Source: Marinobacter sp. LQ44
GTDB taxonomy: Bacteria > Pseudomonadota > Gammaproteobacteria > Pseudomonadales > Oleiphilaceae
DNA: 64,000 nt
Assembly: GCF_001447155.2 (NCBI RefSeq)
Contig: NZ_CP014754.1
Span: 2,232,001-2,296,000 of the forward strand
Reading direction: 5' to 3'
In this document: positions 1 to 8,836 of the stretch, in pieces
Layout of the letters: the number at the start of each line of letters is the position of its first letter
Position numbering within the stretch: the first letter of the stretch is position 1
The notes under the pieces: model-generated
Database searches by the model: none
Told to the model about the DNA's origin: nothing
Seen by the model: only the letters and a program-made list of their open reading frames with translations
Made by a program: the position numbers and the translations under genes

Positions 1-1927
1 TGCCAAGGGCATCCCGGTTGTCCGCCTTGTTCGAGCCATTGACCAGCCGGGCCACCGCGAGTTCCACTTTTTTGCCGCTACGGGTGTAGGGAATGTCGGG
101 GACCTCGACGATGTGTTTGGGTACGTGCCGGGGGCTGGCGCCTTCGCGGATTCGGGTTTTCAGGGTTTTGATCAGGTCGTCGGTGACGGTCTGGCCATCG
201 GCCGGAACTACGAACAGGACGACTTCCACGTCGCCGTCGATCTGGCGGCCGACTACGAGGCTGTCTTTGACCTCGCTGATGGTTTCTACCTGGCGGTAGA
301 TTTCCGCGGTGCCGATTCGGACGCCGCCGGGGTTAAGGGTGGCGTCGGAGCGGCCGTAGATGATGGCGCCGCCGTGTTCGGTGAATTCGATGAAGTCGCC
401 GTGGGCCCAGACGCCAGGGAAGGTGTTGAAGTAGGCGTCTTTGTAGCGTTCGCCATTCAGGTCCTGCCAGAAGCTGACGGGCATGGAGGGCAGGGGTTGG
501 CGGCAAACGAGTTCGCCCCGGCCTTCGCTGACCGGCTGGCCGTCGTCGCCGTAGGCCACGGCGTCCACGCCCAGGAAGCGGCACTGGATTTCGCCTCTTC
601 GTACCGGCAGCAGTGGCGTTGATCCCACAAAGCAGCCGCAGATGTCTGTGCCGCCGGCGATGGAGCCTAGCAGTACGTTGGGAGCGCCATCACTGTAGAC
701 CCAGTCGTAGTCTTCCGGCAGCAGCGGGGAGCCGGTGGAGAACACCACCCGCAGGTGGCTCTGGTCCAGGGTTTTGGCCGGTTGCAGTTCGGCTTTGCGG
801 CAGCCGGCGATGAAGCGGGCGCTGGTGCCGTAGTGGGTCACCCGCTCTTCGGCCACGGTTTCCCACAGGAAGTTGAGGCTCGGGTAACCCGGGGAGCCGT
901 CAACGGTAATGACGGCAGCGCCGGTCATCAGGGCGGAGGCCTGCCAGTTCCACATCATCCAGCCGCAAGTGGTGAAGTAGAGAAAGCGGTCGTCCGGGCC
1001 CACGTCGCCGTGCAGCATAAGCTCTTTGGCGTGGTTGACCAGCAGGCCGGCGGTGCCGTGAACGATGCACTTGGGTTTGCCGGTGGTACCGGAGGAATAG
1101 AGGATGTAAACCGGGTGGTCTGGGTCGACTGGGGTAAAGGAAGGTGCCTGACCTTCCCCGGCTTTCAGGGCGTCGTCCCAGGTGGTGACCATCTCGCCGG
1201 GGATCGGGGCTTCGCCTGGCAGTTGCGCAACGCTGACCACCACTTTCAGGGACGGCAGGCCAGCGATCAATTCGGCAAAGTCGTCCTGGCGGGCAAACAC
1301 CTTTCCGCCATAGCCGTAGCCATTCACCACGATCAACGCTGAGGGTTCGATCTGGCCGAAGCGGTCGTTGATGGCGCCGATGCCGAAGTCCGGAGAGGCG
1401 GAGCTCCAGATGGCACCGAGACTGGTGGCTGCAAGCATGCCGACCAGGGCTTCGTAGCCGTTGGTGACCACGCCGGCCACTCGGTCGCCTTTCTGGATAC
1501 CTTTGCTGCGCAGGAAGGCTTCGAGGGCGCCGGCGTCGGTTTTCAGTTCGGCGTAGGTCTTGCGCAGTACCGGGCGGGTTTCGCAGTAGGCCACCACGGC
1601 TTCTTTGTCAGCATGGTCACCGTCCGCCAGCCGCAGCAGGTTGGCGGCAAAGTTCAGCTTCATGCCGGGGAACCATTCCGCGCCGGGCATCTCACGGCGG
1701 CCCAACACCCGCTTGGCGGGGGTGTCGCAGACCAGGCCACAATATTCCCAGACTTTCTGCCAGAAGGTGTCCAGTTCGGCGATCGACCACTGGTGCAGGG
1801 CGTGGTAATCGGCAAACGGGCCAAAGCCCTGTTGCTCAAGCCAGGCCTGGAACTGGCCCATTCGGGAACCGGTGAGGGTTTCCTGGCTCGGGGTCCAGAC
1901 AACCGGTGATTGTTCTGTGTTGCTCAT
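1..1927 (-). CDS. aacS: acetoacetyl-CoA synthetase (3' end cut by window)
   Basis: ATP-dependent ligase that activates acetoacetate to acetoacetyl-CoA through an acyl-adenylate, in the cytoplasm. About 642 residues are visible, against roughly 650 for the family, so only a few C-terminal residues lie outside the window. The AMP-binding motif YSSGTTGKPK sits near residues 275-285, and the C-terminal RSGKK segment near 613-619 carries the expected adenylation lysine. The ATG start is preceded at short distance by GGAGA on the minus strand. It begins 16 bases after the 3-hydroxybutyrate dehydrogenase stop and is the last visible gene of the TRAP/bdhA operon. Together the two enzymes convert 3-hydroxybutyrate to acetoacetyl-CoA. 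The family also contains acetyl- and propionyl-CoA synthetases, but the neighbour and the overall sequence favour acetoacetate. Confidence 0.9.
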   Translation of the reverse strand, partial: MSNTEQSPVVWTPSQETLTGSRMGQFQAWLEQQGFGPFADYHALHQWSIAELDTFWQKVWEYCGLVCDTPAKRVLGRREMPGAEWFPGMKLNFAANLLRLADGDHADKEAVVAYCETRPVLRKTYAELKTDAGALEAFLRSKGIQKGDRVAGVVTNGYEALVGMLAATSLGAIWSSASPDFGIGAINDRFGQIEPSALIVVNGYGYGGKVFARQDDFAELIAGLPSLKVVVSVAQLPGEAPIPGEMVTTWDDALKAGEGQAPSFTPVDPDHPVYILYSSGTTGKPKCIVHGTAGLLVNHAKELMLHGDVGPDDRFLYFTTCGWMMWNWQASALMTGAAVITVDGSPGYPSLNFLWETVAEERVTHYGTSARFIAGCRKAELQPAKTLDQSHLRVVFSTGSPLLPEDYDWVYSDGAPNVLLGSIAGGTDICGCFVGSTPLLPVRRGEIQCRFLGVDAVAYGDDGQPVSEGRGELVCRQPLPSMPVSFWQDLNGERYKDAYFNTFPGVWAHGDFIEFTEHGGAIIYGRSDATLNPGGVRIGTAEIYRQVETISEVKDSLVVGRQIDGDVEVVLFVVPADGQTVTDDLIKTLKTRIREGASPRHVPKHIVEVPDIPYTRSGKKVELAVARLVNGSNKADNRDALG

Positions 1928-1943
1928 CCGTCTCTCCAGAAAA

Positions 1944-2723
1944 TTACTGCATATGCCAGCCGTGGCTGACCACGATGGACTGGCCGGTGAGGGCGGCGGA
2001 CGGGAAGGCCGCCAGGTGCACCGCCAGCTCCGATACGTCTTCGAGGGTGGTGAACTGGCCGTCAACGGTGTTCTTGAGCATCACCTTGCTGATCACCTCT
2101 TCCTCGGAAATGCCCAGCTCTTTGGCCTGCTCGGGAATCTGCTTGTCCACCAGCGGGGTGCGTACAAAGCCGGGGCAGATAATGTTACTGCGCACCCCGT
2201 GCTCGGCACCCTCTTTCGCCACCGCCCGGCACAGGCCCAGCATGCCGTGCTTGGCGGCTACGTAGGGCGCTTTCAGCGGCGAGGCCTCCAACGAGTGTAC
2301 CGAGCCCATATACAGCATAGTACCCCCACCTTGGCTGTACATCTGGCGCAAGGCGGCACGGGTCACCAGAAAAGCGCCGTCCAGATGCACGTTCATCACC
2401 TTGCTCCAGTCGGCAAAGGCCAGTTTATGCACCGGGTCAATGTGTTGGATGCCGGCGTTGGCCAGGGCCACATCGAGCCGGTCCCATTGCTCAATGATGG
2501 CGGCAACCCCCTGGTCCACCGCCTGCTCATCGGTGACATCCATGGCCAGGGCCATGGCGGTGCCGCCGGCCTGCTCGATGGCCGCGACGGTGTCGGCGGC
2601 ACTTTCCAGCGTCAGGTCCGCGACCGCTACCCGGGCGCCCTCGCGGGCGTAATGTTCTGCAATGGCCCGGCCAATGCCCCGGCCAGCGCCGGTGATGAGT
2701 GCAACTTGGTTGTGAAGACGCAT
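1944..2723 (-). CDS. bdhA: 3-hydroxybutyrate dehydrogenase
   Basis: NAD-dependent short-chain dehydrogenase oxidising (R)-3-hydroxybutyrate to acetoacetate. The 259-residue protein has the classical Rossmann motif TGAGRGIG (11-18), NAG (89-91), catalytic Ser141 and YVAAK with Tyr154/Lys158. Length and motifs fit the 3-hydroxybutyrate dehydrogenase branch of the SDR family. A GTG lies one codon upstream, but AAGGAG stands 8 bases before the ATG, so the ATG is preferred. It follows dctM after 57 bases and precedes acetoacetyl-CoA synthetase after 16 bases, which supports the substrate. Other SDR substrates cannot be excluded from sequence alone. Confidence 0.88.
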   Translation of the reverse strand: MRLHNQVALITGAGRGIGRAIAEHYAREGARVAVADLTLESAADTVAAIEQAGGTAMALAMDVTDEQAVDQGVAAIIEQWDRLDVALANAGIQHIDPVHKLAFADWSKVMNVHLDGAFLVTRAALRQMYSQGGGTMLYMGSVHSLEASPLKAPYVAAKHGMLGLCRAVAKEGAEHGVRSNIICPGFVRTPLVDKQIPEQAKELGISEEEVISKVMLKNTVDGQFTTLEDVSELAVHLAAFPSAALTGQSIVVSHGWHMQ

Positions 2724-2780
2724 CACACTGTCTCCTTGTTGATGATCGGTTTGTTATTGGTCTTGTTCAGGGCGGTCATA

Positions 2781-4151
2781 TCAGCGACCGCCGTAGACTT
2801 CGTTGGGTAGCCAGGTGGCCAGGGGTTCGAACCAGAACACCAGGGTCAAGCCCAGTAGCTGCAGGGCAATAAACGGCAGCACACCCAGGTAGATGTGGCG
2901 TGTGGTGATCCCCGGCGGGCACACGCCCTTGATGTAGAACAGGGAGAACCCTACCGGCGGGGTCAGGAACGAGGTCTGCAGACAGATGGCGAACATCACC
3001 GCAAACCAGACCGGCTCTACGCCCAGGGAGAACACCACCGGGGCCACCAGGGGCAGGATGATCAGGGTGATTTCCACCCAGTCCAGGAAGAAGCCCAGCA
3101 GGAAGGTAATGAACAGCACGGTGATCAGAATGCCAGTGGTACCGAACGGCAAACCGGTAATGGCATCGCGGATCACATCATCACCGCCCAGGCCGCGAAG
3201 GACGGCGGCAAACACCGTGGCGCCGATAAAGATGCCGAAGATAAAGGCCGTGGTGCGGCTGGTCTGGTACAGGGATTCCCGCAGCACCTTGACGTTTAAA
3301 CGCCGGCTCAGAAGTGCCATCAGCAAAGCACCGAACGCCCCTACGGCCGAGGCCTCGGTGGTGGTGGCAATGCCAAAGAAAATGGAACCCAGCACCGCGA
3401 TGATCAGCGCCATCGGCGGTACCACCGCCAGGAATACATCCAGAAGCGCCCTGAGATCCAGCGGCTCCCGGTTTTTTGGCGCCGGAGCCAGGTCCTTTTT
3501 GATGAAGGAGGCAATCAGGATGTACAGGATGTACATGGCGCCGAGCATCAGGCCCGGAATCAGCGCCCCCATGAACAGCTTGCCGACAGACGCATCAGAC
3601 GTGCCCAAACGATCCGCCATCAACACCAGCATGATGCTGGGGGGCACCAGGATACCCAGGGTGCCCACGGAACACGCAGTACCCACCGCCAGGGATTTGT
3701 TGTACTGGGCCTGCATCATCGGCCCCAGGGACAACATGCCCAACAACACCACCGAAGCCCCGACAATACCGGTGGATGCCGCCAGCAGCACACCGACAAT
3801 CACCACGGTAATGGCATAGCCACCACGCAGGGGTCCGAGTACCCGCACCAGGCTGTGCATCAGCTTCTCGGCAATGCCGGAGCGGTCGAGCATGATGCCC
3901 ATGAAGATAAACAGCGGTAGTGCCACCATCAGTTCATTGGCCACCACCCCATACAATCGGGCATCCAGAACGCCGATGGTGCCGTTCCAGGTGAACCAGA
4001 GGTCGGCATCAAAATGTTCAATCAGAAAGTTCGCCAGTACGGCAAACACCAGGCCTATGCCCGCCAATGACCAGGCCACTGGAAAACCCAGCAGCAACAG
4101 CACCATGAAGGCGGCGAACATGGCAATAACCAGAAGTGTTTCCAAGCCCAT
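2781..4151 (-). CDS. dctM: TRAP transporter large permease subunit (DctM family)
   Basis: Integral membrane translocation subunit of a tripartite ATP-independent periplasmic transporter. It couples Na+ entry to uptake of an organic acid delivered by DctP. The 456-residue protein is almost wholly hydrophobic, starts GLETLLVIAMFAAFMVLLLL, and contains many predicted helices with DctM-type segments such as GFPVAWSL and PVGFSLFYIKG near the C-terminus. It starts 15 bases after dctQ and is followed by bdhA, so the transported acid is most simply 3-hydroxybutyrate or acetoacetate (inference). The slightly long form is typical of the larger DctM subgroup. Confidence 0.92.
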   Translation of the reverse strand: MGLETLLVIAMFAAFMVLLLLGFPVAWSLAGIGLVFAVLANFLIEHFDADLWFTWNGTIGVLDARLYGVVANELMVALPLFIFMGIMLDRSGIAEKLMHSLVRVLGPLRGGYAITVVIVGVLLAASTGIVGASVVLLGMLSLGPMMQAQYNKSLAVGTACSVGTLGILVPPSIMLVLMADRLGTSDASVGKLFMGALIPGLMLGAMYILYILIASFIKKDLAPAPKNREPLDLRALLDVFLAVVPPMALIIAVLGSIFFGIATTTEASAVGAFGALLMALLSRRLNVKVLRESLYQTSRTTAFIFGIFIGATVFAAVLRGLGGDDVIRDAITGLPFGTTGILITVLFITFLLGFFLDWVEITLIILPLVAPVVFSLGVEPVWFAVMFAICLQTSFLTPPVGFSLFYIKGVCPPGITTRHIYLGVLPFIALQLLGLTLVFWFEPLATWLPNEVYGGR

Positions 4152-4166
4152 GATTCTTTTGCCTCG

Positions 4167-4781
4167 TTACGGATGCGGGTGTTCGCCGTTGCCATAGCCC
4201 TCGGGCGTGGCAATCTCGCGGGGAAAACGGAACAGCAGCGTGCAGCAACGCAGGGCCCGGGACGCCAGGGCAATACCCACCAGGGTCATGCCGATGGGCA
4301 GCACGCTCTTGAAGATGAAGCGATAGGGCAGGCCGCTGGGGGCCTGGGAACGCTCGTTGTAAACATAAGAGCTGTAGGCGTAGGGAATCAGGGTTTCCAC
4401 CATCAGGTAGACGATGGGCAGGGCCAGCAACAAGATGGCCGCCAGTTCTATTCTCGCCTGCCATTTCAGGGAAAACCGTTCCCGCAACACGTCCACCCGA
4501 ACGTGATCGTCTTTCACCACCGCAAAACCCAGCGTGAGCATCATGACGGCACCGAAGAAGTGCCAGGACAACTCCTCAAGCCAGATGGAACCGGCATTGA
4601 GAATGAAACGGCTGAACACGTTGGCCAGCACCACCACCAGCACGGCAATCCATAGCCAGGAACTGAGCTTGCCAACGCCAGCCACAAACCGGTCCAGCCA
4701 CCATGACAACCGGTTGTAGGGCAGGCCAGACCCCGCCTGAGCAGGCACGGGCGCCTTGGGGGATTCGTGCTCGTGAGTCAC
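4167..4781 (-). CDS. dctQ: TRAP transporter small permease subunit (DctQ family)
   Basis: Small membrane subunit that pairs with DctM. The 204-residue protein has four predicted membrane helices: residues 40-60 around LWIAVLVVVLANVFSRF, a helix with SWHFFGAVMMLTLGFAV, another around LAAILLLALPIVYLMVE, and a C-terminal one around IGMTLVGIALASRAL. Two GTG codons compete six bases apart. GAGG lies 5-6 bases before the second, which is used here. It is 76 bases downstream of dctP (counting to this start) and 15 bases before dctM. The extended basic C-terminus is unremarkable. Confidence 0.85.
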   Translation of the reverse strand: MTHEHESPKAPVPAQAGSGLPYNRLSWWLDRFVAGVGKLSSWLWIAVLVVVLANVFSRFILNAGSIWLEELSWHFFGAVMMLTLGFAVVKDDHVRVDVLRERFSLKWQARIELAAILLLALPIVYLMVETLIPYAYSSYVYNERSQAPSGLPYRFIFKSVLPIGMTLVGIALASRALRCCTLLFRFPREIATPEGYGNGEHPHP

Positions 4782-4857
4782 AATCACCTCGACATAATCA
4801 GGGAAAATTCGGGGTGGATGCCGGCAACGCCGGCACCCACGGGTTCAGGCCTTGGTA

Positions 4858-5943
4858 TCAGTCGTACTGATAGAAGTCCCGGGGCAGGTAGCCCTTGGAG
4901 TGCCAGATGGAGTGATGTTCCATGAACTCACGCTGGCTGGTCAGAACGCGACGGAACATTTCGTCTCCGGCTGCGATCTCGTCCAGTACTTCGTTGGTGA
5001 CTTTCTGCAGCTCACGCAGTACCGGCTCCGGCAGGGTCTGGGCGTTTACGCCTTCCTTCTCATAATCCCGCAGCGCCGTGGGCTGGGCCCATTCGCTTTC
5101 GGCGAAGCCTTTCAGGGTTGCCGATTCGCAGCCCATTTCGATCACGGCGCGGGTTTCAGGCTTGAGTTTGTTCCACACGTCCTTGTTCACCAGCAAGTGG
5201 GAGGTGGTCAGGGTCTGGTGCCAACCCGGCATGATGTAGTTCTTGATGATCTGGTCCAGGCCCAGCATCTTGTCGATGGCCGGCTGGGAAAACTCGGTGG
5301 CATCAATGGTTCCTCGCTCCAGAGCCTGATACAGCTCGCCGCCCGGAATCATGGTGACGGAGGCTCCCAGCTTTTCCAGCACCTTGCCGCCAATGCCGGC
5401 GAAACGGATTCTCAGGCCATCGATGTCATCCAGGCTCTCGATCGGCTTGGCGAACCAGCCGGCACCCTCGGGGCCGATGATCGAACAAAGCATGGGATGG
5501 ATGTTGCGTTTGGCGTAGATTTCTTCAAGCAACTCGCGGCCCTCGCCCTGGTAATACCAGGCCAGGTAGGCAGGGGGTTCCATATTGAAGGGGGCGCCAG
5601 AGTATAGCGGCAACGCGGGAATCGTGCCCTGATCGTAACCTACCCAGGTGTAACCGGCGGGGTATTTGCCCGTGCTGACGGCCTCCATGATTTCAAACGG
5701 GGGTACCAGCTCGCCCGGCTCATAGTAACGAAGCTGGATATTGCCGCCAGAAACCGCGTTCAGATTCTCGGTCAGGTGTTTGACCGGAGTAGTCAGGCCT
5801 ACCAGATGCGACGGGAAGGCCAGAGGCACCTGCCAGCGGACTCTTTCCGATGCCAGGGCATCGCTGCTGATCAGGCTGCCGGAAATCACAGCCGCAGCGG
5901 TAATACCATAGGTAAGACGCGAGAGCTTTTGCTTGATCGACAT
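4858..5943 (-). CDS. dctP: TRAP transporter substrate-binding protein (DctP family)
   Basis: Periplasmic binding protein that captures the substrate and delivers it to DctQM. The 361-residue precursor has a signal peptide with basic N-terminus and hydrophobic core, probably cut after DALA near residue 31. The mature part shows DctP features: the IRFAGIGGKVLEKLGAS stretch after mid-protein (family R-x-P position region) and GGELYQALERGTIDATEF, the typical TRAP-binding signature. The chosen ATG has AGAAGG nine bases upstream; an earlier in-frame start would add nine residues without signal-peptide character. First gene of the dctPQM-bdhA-aacS operon, about 160 bases after a -24/-12 promoter. 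The larger size (361 rather than about 330) matches the subgroup that binds bulky or hydroxy acids. Confidence 0.9.
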   Translation of the reverse strand: MSIKQKLSRLTYGITAAAVISGSLISSDALASERVRWQVPLAFPSHLVGLTTPVKHLTENLNAVSGGNIQLRYYEPGELVPPFEIMEAVSTGKYPAGYTWVGYDQGTIPALPLYSGAPFNMEPPAYLAWYYQGEGRELLEEIYAKRNIHPMLCSIIGPEGAGWFAKPIESLDDIDGLRIRFAGIGGKVLEKLGASVTMIPGGELYQALERGTIDATEFSQPAIDKMLGLDQIIKNYIMPGWHQTLTTSHLLVNKDVWNKLKPETRAVIEMGCESATLKGFAESEWAQPTALRDYEKEGVNAQTLPEPVLRELQKVTNEVLDEIAAGDEMFRRVLTSQREFMEHHSIWHSKGYLPRDFYQYD

Positions 5944-6111
5944 GAAATGGATCCTTCTTGTTGTTGTCATCCACCTTCCGGTCTTGGTGCCGAAAGGCTG
6001 GTCTGAATTGAATCAGACAACGCACGAAACCGCGACTGACCGGTTCGGGTCCAACGAATGTGCGCCAGTGTTGTTTTCGAGCGTTGTTCTGACGTCCTGC
6101 ATTCAGGCTAT

Positions 6112-6127
6112 AGCAGACACCGTGCCA
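6112..6127 (-). promoter_or_regulatory. sigma-54 (-24/-12) promoter of the dctP operon
   Basis: On the minus strand the sequence reads TGGCACGGTGTCTGCT. The -24 GG and -12 GC pairs are separated by exactly 10 bases, and 6 of 7 -24 bases plus 4 of 5 -12 bases match the RpoN consensus TGGCACG-N4-TTGCW. It lies upstream of dctP and downstream of palindromic sites, next to a gene for a sigma-54 activator. Predicted transcription start is near 6101, giving a leader of about 160 bases. Confidence 0.8.
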
Positions 6128-6202
6128 TCAAAACAAAGTCTTTATTTATCAATTGATTATGATTTTTCCCATTTTTCAGAAACATCGGAGCGTCTGGCTG
6201 AC

Positions 6203-6271
6203 CGGACACTTCAAGACCTTGGTCGGAACGAAGTGTCCGAATAACAGGACACATGTCTTGAATTCAGGACA
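6203..6271. promoter_or_regulatory. clustered palindromes, likely upstream activator sites
   Basis: Two dyads of the form GTCC-N8-GGAC lie in tandem: GTGTCC at 6233 with GGACAC at 6247, and GTCT at 6255 with GGAC at 6267 around TGAATTCA. A further perfect 10-bp inverted repeat, CGGACACTTC (6203) and GAAGTGTCCG (6230), shares one half-site. They lie about 75-145 bases upstream of the -24/-12 promoter, the usual position for enhancer-binding proteins, and the last overlaps the regulator stop codon. Similar dyads at 7725 and 7820 precede the regulator itself. Binding by the adjacent regulator is inferred. Confidence 0.65.
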
Positions 6272-7709
6272 GCTTCGCCAGCTTTTCATAGAAAACCGAT
6301 CGGGAAATGCCCAGCAGACGGGCTGCCTTGGTACGGTTACCCCGGCAGGCCAGCAGCGCCTGCTCGATGGCCTGGGCCTCCGCCTCGGCCAGGGTCTGGG
6401 CCAGCGGGCGCACCGGCCTGGGCGCCATGGCCGGCACGGTGCGCTGGCTCGCCCTGGGCAACACCTTGAAGATGGCATCGGCATCCAGCAGGTCGCCATC
6501 CTCACTCATGGTCAACGCCCGCTCCAGCACGTTGCGCAATTCCCGGATATTGCCCGGCCAGTCGTAGCTGCCAAGAGCCGCCACCCCGGCATCGGTAATT
6601 TCCCCCCGCAGCCCCTGGCCCTCGCAGATTTCACCCAGCAGCGCCTCGCACAGCACGCCGAGATCCGCCAAGCGGTCCCGTAGCGGCGGTATGTTGATTT
6701 CCAGCACGTTCAGGCGGTAATAGAGGTCTGACCGAAAACTGCCTTCCGCAATCATCGATTCCAGATTCCGGCTGGTTGCCGCGATGACCCGAACATCCAC
6801 ATTGGCCACCTTATTTGAACCCAGGGGTTCGATTTCCCCCTCCTGGAGGGCCCGCAGCAGTTTTGCCTGCAACGGCAGCGGCATGTCGCCCACTTCATCC
6901 AGGAACAAGGTGCCCCCGTCGGCCAGTTGAAACTTGCCATCACGGGTACGTCGGTCGGCTCCGGTGTAGGCACCCGGCGCCACACCAAAAAACTCCGCTT
7001 CCAGCAGATTTTCCGGAATGGCCGCCACGTTCACCCCAACGAAGGGCTTGTCGGCCCGGGGCGATACCGCGTGAATCGCCTGGGCCAGAACCTCCTTGCC
7101 GGTACCGGTTTCCCCCAACAGCAGCACTGGCATGTCCCGGCCAGCGGCCAGACGGGCACGCCGTTTGACTTCCAGGGCAGCGGGACTGCCACCAACAAAG
7201 TCCCCAAGGCTGTAACGGGTGCCCCGGGCCTTCTTCGCCAGCGCCTTGCGGGCGGCGGCGAGATCACGGTGCAGGCGACGGTATTTTGATACCAGTGGCG
7301 TCAGCGGTTGCAGGTCATCATAAAGGACGAAGGCAACCGCCCCCTCAATCTCACCCTGCGGATCGTAATAGGGCAGCCGGGTAACCACCAACTGCTGCTG
7401 GTTGTGTTCCATGATGTCCAACAGCAGGGGTTTGCCGGTTTCGACCACCTCCGGCATTCGGGTTTGAGGAATCACCTGGCGCACCGGTTTGCCGATCGCC
7501 TGGGCCGGGTCGCCAAGACCCAGCAGGTGGGAATAGCTGTTGTTGATCCAGGTAATCCGGGTGTGCCGGTCCACGGCAATGGCGCCGGCACTGGCTTCCT
7601 CGAACATGGGAAACAGCGCTTCTATCAGGTCTCTTGTCAGACCACTCTTGTTTTTATCGGTAAACAGCTCGGTCATGTACCGCGTACTCACGGGCCGGAA
7701 TTGGTTCAT
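6264..7709 (-). CDS. sigma-54-dependent transcriptional activator (PAS-AAA+-Fis)
   Basis: Enhancer-binding protein that remodels sigma-54 RNA polymerase by ATP hydrolysis. In 481 residues it has an N-terminal PAS-like sensor (about 35-120), the AAA+ module with Walker A GETGTGKE (199-206), the sigma-54 contact loop GAYTGA (246-251, usually GAFTGA), Walker B LFLDEVGDM (268-276), and a C-terminal Fis-type helix-turn-helix (about 435-481, NRTKAARLLGISRS). A GTG 13 codons upstream is possible. The ATG is preferred because AGGG stands nine bases before it and because a perfect palindrome occupies the extra codons. Next to the dctPQM-bdhA-aacS operon with its -24/-12 promoter, so it probably controls ketone-body use. 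Pseudomonas HbcR has this role, and orthology would need a tree. Confidence 0.9.
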   Translation of the reverse strand: MNQFRPVSTRYMTELFTDKNKSGLTRDLIEALFPMFEEASAGAIAVDRHTRITWINNSYSHLLGLGDPAQAIGKPVRQVIPQTRMPEVVETGKPLLLDIMEHNQQQLVVTRLPYYDPQGEIEGAVAFVLYDDLQPLTPLVSKYRRLHRDLAAARKALAKKARGTRYSLGDFVGGSPAALEVKRRARLAAGRDMPVLLLGETGTGKEVLAQAIHAVSPRADKPFVGVNVAAIPENLLEAEFFGVAPGAYTGADRRTRDGKFQLADGGTLFLDEVGDMPLPLQAKLLRALQEGEIEPLGSNKVANVDVRVIAATSRNLESMIAEGSFRSDLYYRLNVLEINIPPLRDRLADLGVLCEALLGEICEGQGLRGEITDAGVAALGSYDWPGNIRELRNVLERALTMSEDGDLLDADAIFKVLPRASQRTVPAMAPRPVRPLAQTLAEAEAQAIEQALLACRGNRTKAARLLGISRSVFYEKLAKLS

Positions 7710-7722
7710 GGGGCAACCCTGG

Positions 7723-7742
7723 GCGTCCGGATTTCCGGACGC
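7723..7742. promoter_or_regulatory. perfect palindrome at the regulator start
   Basis: GCGTCCGGA-TT-TCCGGACGC: nine-base arms with a two-base centre, containing the GTCC-N8-GGAC arrangement seen upstream of dctP. It lies 14 bases before the chosen ATG of the sigma-54 regulator, a position suited to autoregulation. Confidence 0.6.
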
Positions 7743-7817
7743 AATCACGGAAGTATAGAAAGCCCCCGGTCCGGGGGCAAATCAAAAGGCGAGAGTGACC
7801 TTCCGGCTTTTCAGACA

Positions 7818-7837
7818 GCGTCCTGCGATCCGGACAC
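7818..7837. promoter_or_regulatory. second GTCC-N8-GGAC dyad upstream of the regulator
   Basis: GTCC at 7820 and GGAC at 7832 flank TGCGATCC, with the same eight-base spacing as the sites near dctP. It lies in the divergent region between the regulator and the esterase-like lipoprotein, and could serve either gene. Confidence 0.45.
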
Positions 7838-7915
7838 ACACCGATCCCATCAACATCCATCTTCAGCGGCAGCTCGTATCATCGGGGTAATCGGCAGGCC
7901 TTAAGGAGGCAGGGG

Positions 7916-8836
7916 GTGATCGTTCGTAATGTCAGGTATATCAGTGCCATCATGGCCATGTCCGCCCTGTTTCTGACAGGTTGCGCCAGCCACCAGCCAA
8001 CGCCATCACACTCGGTTACCTTGCCGGAAACCGAGTTCTCTGTGCATCCCTCGCTCCGATATTCGCCGGATACCTGGCCAGAGCCGCTGTACGCCGATCT
8101 CTACGTACCTGAGCGCACTGATCCTGCCCCGGTAGTTCTGATGGTTCATGGTGGTGGTTGGGAGCGTCGCTCCCGGAGCGATATGACCTGGGTGGCGGAG
8201 TCCCTCGCCAGCCAGGGATTTGCCGTACTCAACGTGGATTACCGGTTCGCCCCGGACTTCACGTTTCCGGCACAGCTGCACGACCTGCAGATCGCCCGCC
8301 ACTGGCTGAACCGGAATGCCGGCCGCTATGGCCTGGACACCTCCCGGGTCACCGGCTTCGGCTTCTCCTCGGGCGCTCACCTGGTGGCCCTGCTGGCCAC
8401 CGTGGCCAGTACAGACAGTGACCTGAACAGGCCCCATGGCGGCCCGGAAACAGCTCTACAGGCTGCGGTGGCCGGCGGGCTTCCAGCGGACTTGCCCGCC
8501 TTTGGCTCTGGCCGGCTATTGCGCCAGCTTCTGGGGGCTGAATTGGAAGAACAACCCGATCGTTACCAACAGGCGTCTCCGGTTACCCATGTGAGTGCAG
8601 CAACACCGCCATTTTTCCTGTTTCACGGCACCATGGATATGTTGGTTCCGTTCAGTCAAGCCAAGCGTTTTGCCCAGGCTCTGGATGCCCAGGGGGTATA
8701 CCACGAGATCTACCGGATGCGTCTGCGAGGTCATGTCACCAGCTTTCTGACCGCCGGCAATGCGGTCGATCAAGCGGCCCGGTTCCTGGCTCGCCAGGGC
8801 GCCGGGCCGCAATCAGCCCAGGCGAACGAACGGTAA
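7916..8836 (+). CDS. alpha/beta-hydrolase lipoprotein (esterase-like)
   Basis: Predicted lipid-anchored serine hydrolase. The lipobox LTGC places the lipidated cysteine at residue 23. The oxyanion motif HGGGW (78-82), nucleophile elbow GFSSG with Ser151, an Asp near 242 (TMDMLVPF) and a His near 270 (LRGHV) make a full hormone-sensitive-lipase or BD-FAE-like catalytic set. The start is GTG with a strong AAGGAGG six bases upstream. It is divergent from the sigma-54 regulator, and one of the regulator-type palindromes lies between them, so co-regulation with 3-hydroxybutyrate use (for instance release of hydroxyacid esters) is possible but unproven. The substrate cannot be named. Confidence 0.8.
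   Translation: MIVRNVRYISAIMAMSALFLTGCASHQPTPSHSVTLPETEFSVHPSLRYSPDTWPEPLYADLYVPERTDPAPVVLMVHGGGWERRSRSDMTWVAESLASQGFAVLNVDYRFAPDFTFPAQLHDLQIARHWLNRNAGRYGLDTSRVTGFGFSSGAHLVALLATVASTDSDLNRPHGGPETALQAAVAGGLPADLPAFGSGRLLRQLLGAELEEQPDRYQQASPVTHVSAATPPFFLFHGTMDMLVPFSQAKRFAQALDAQGVYHEIYRMRLRGHVTSFLTAGNAVDQAARFLARQGAGPQSAQANER

Noticed and set aside
2986..3819. Open frame antisense to dctM
   Set aside because: Low-complexity, Arg/Thr/Pro-rich translation opposite a clear TRAP permease; a shadow frame.
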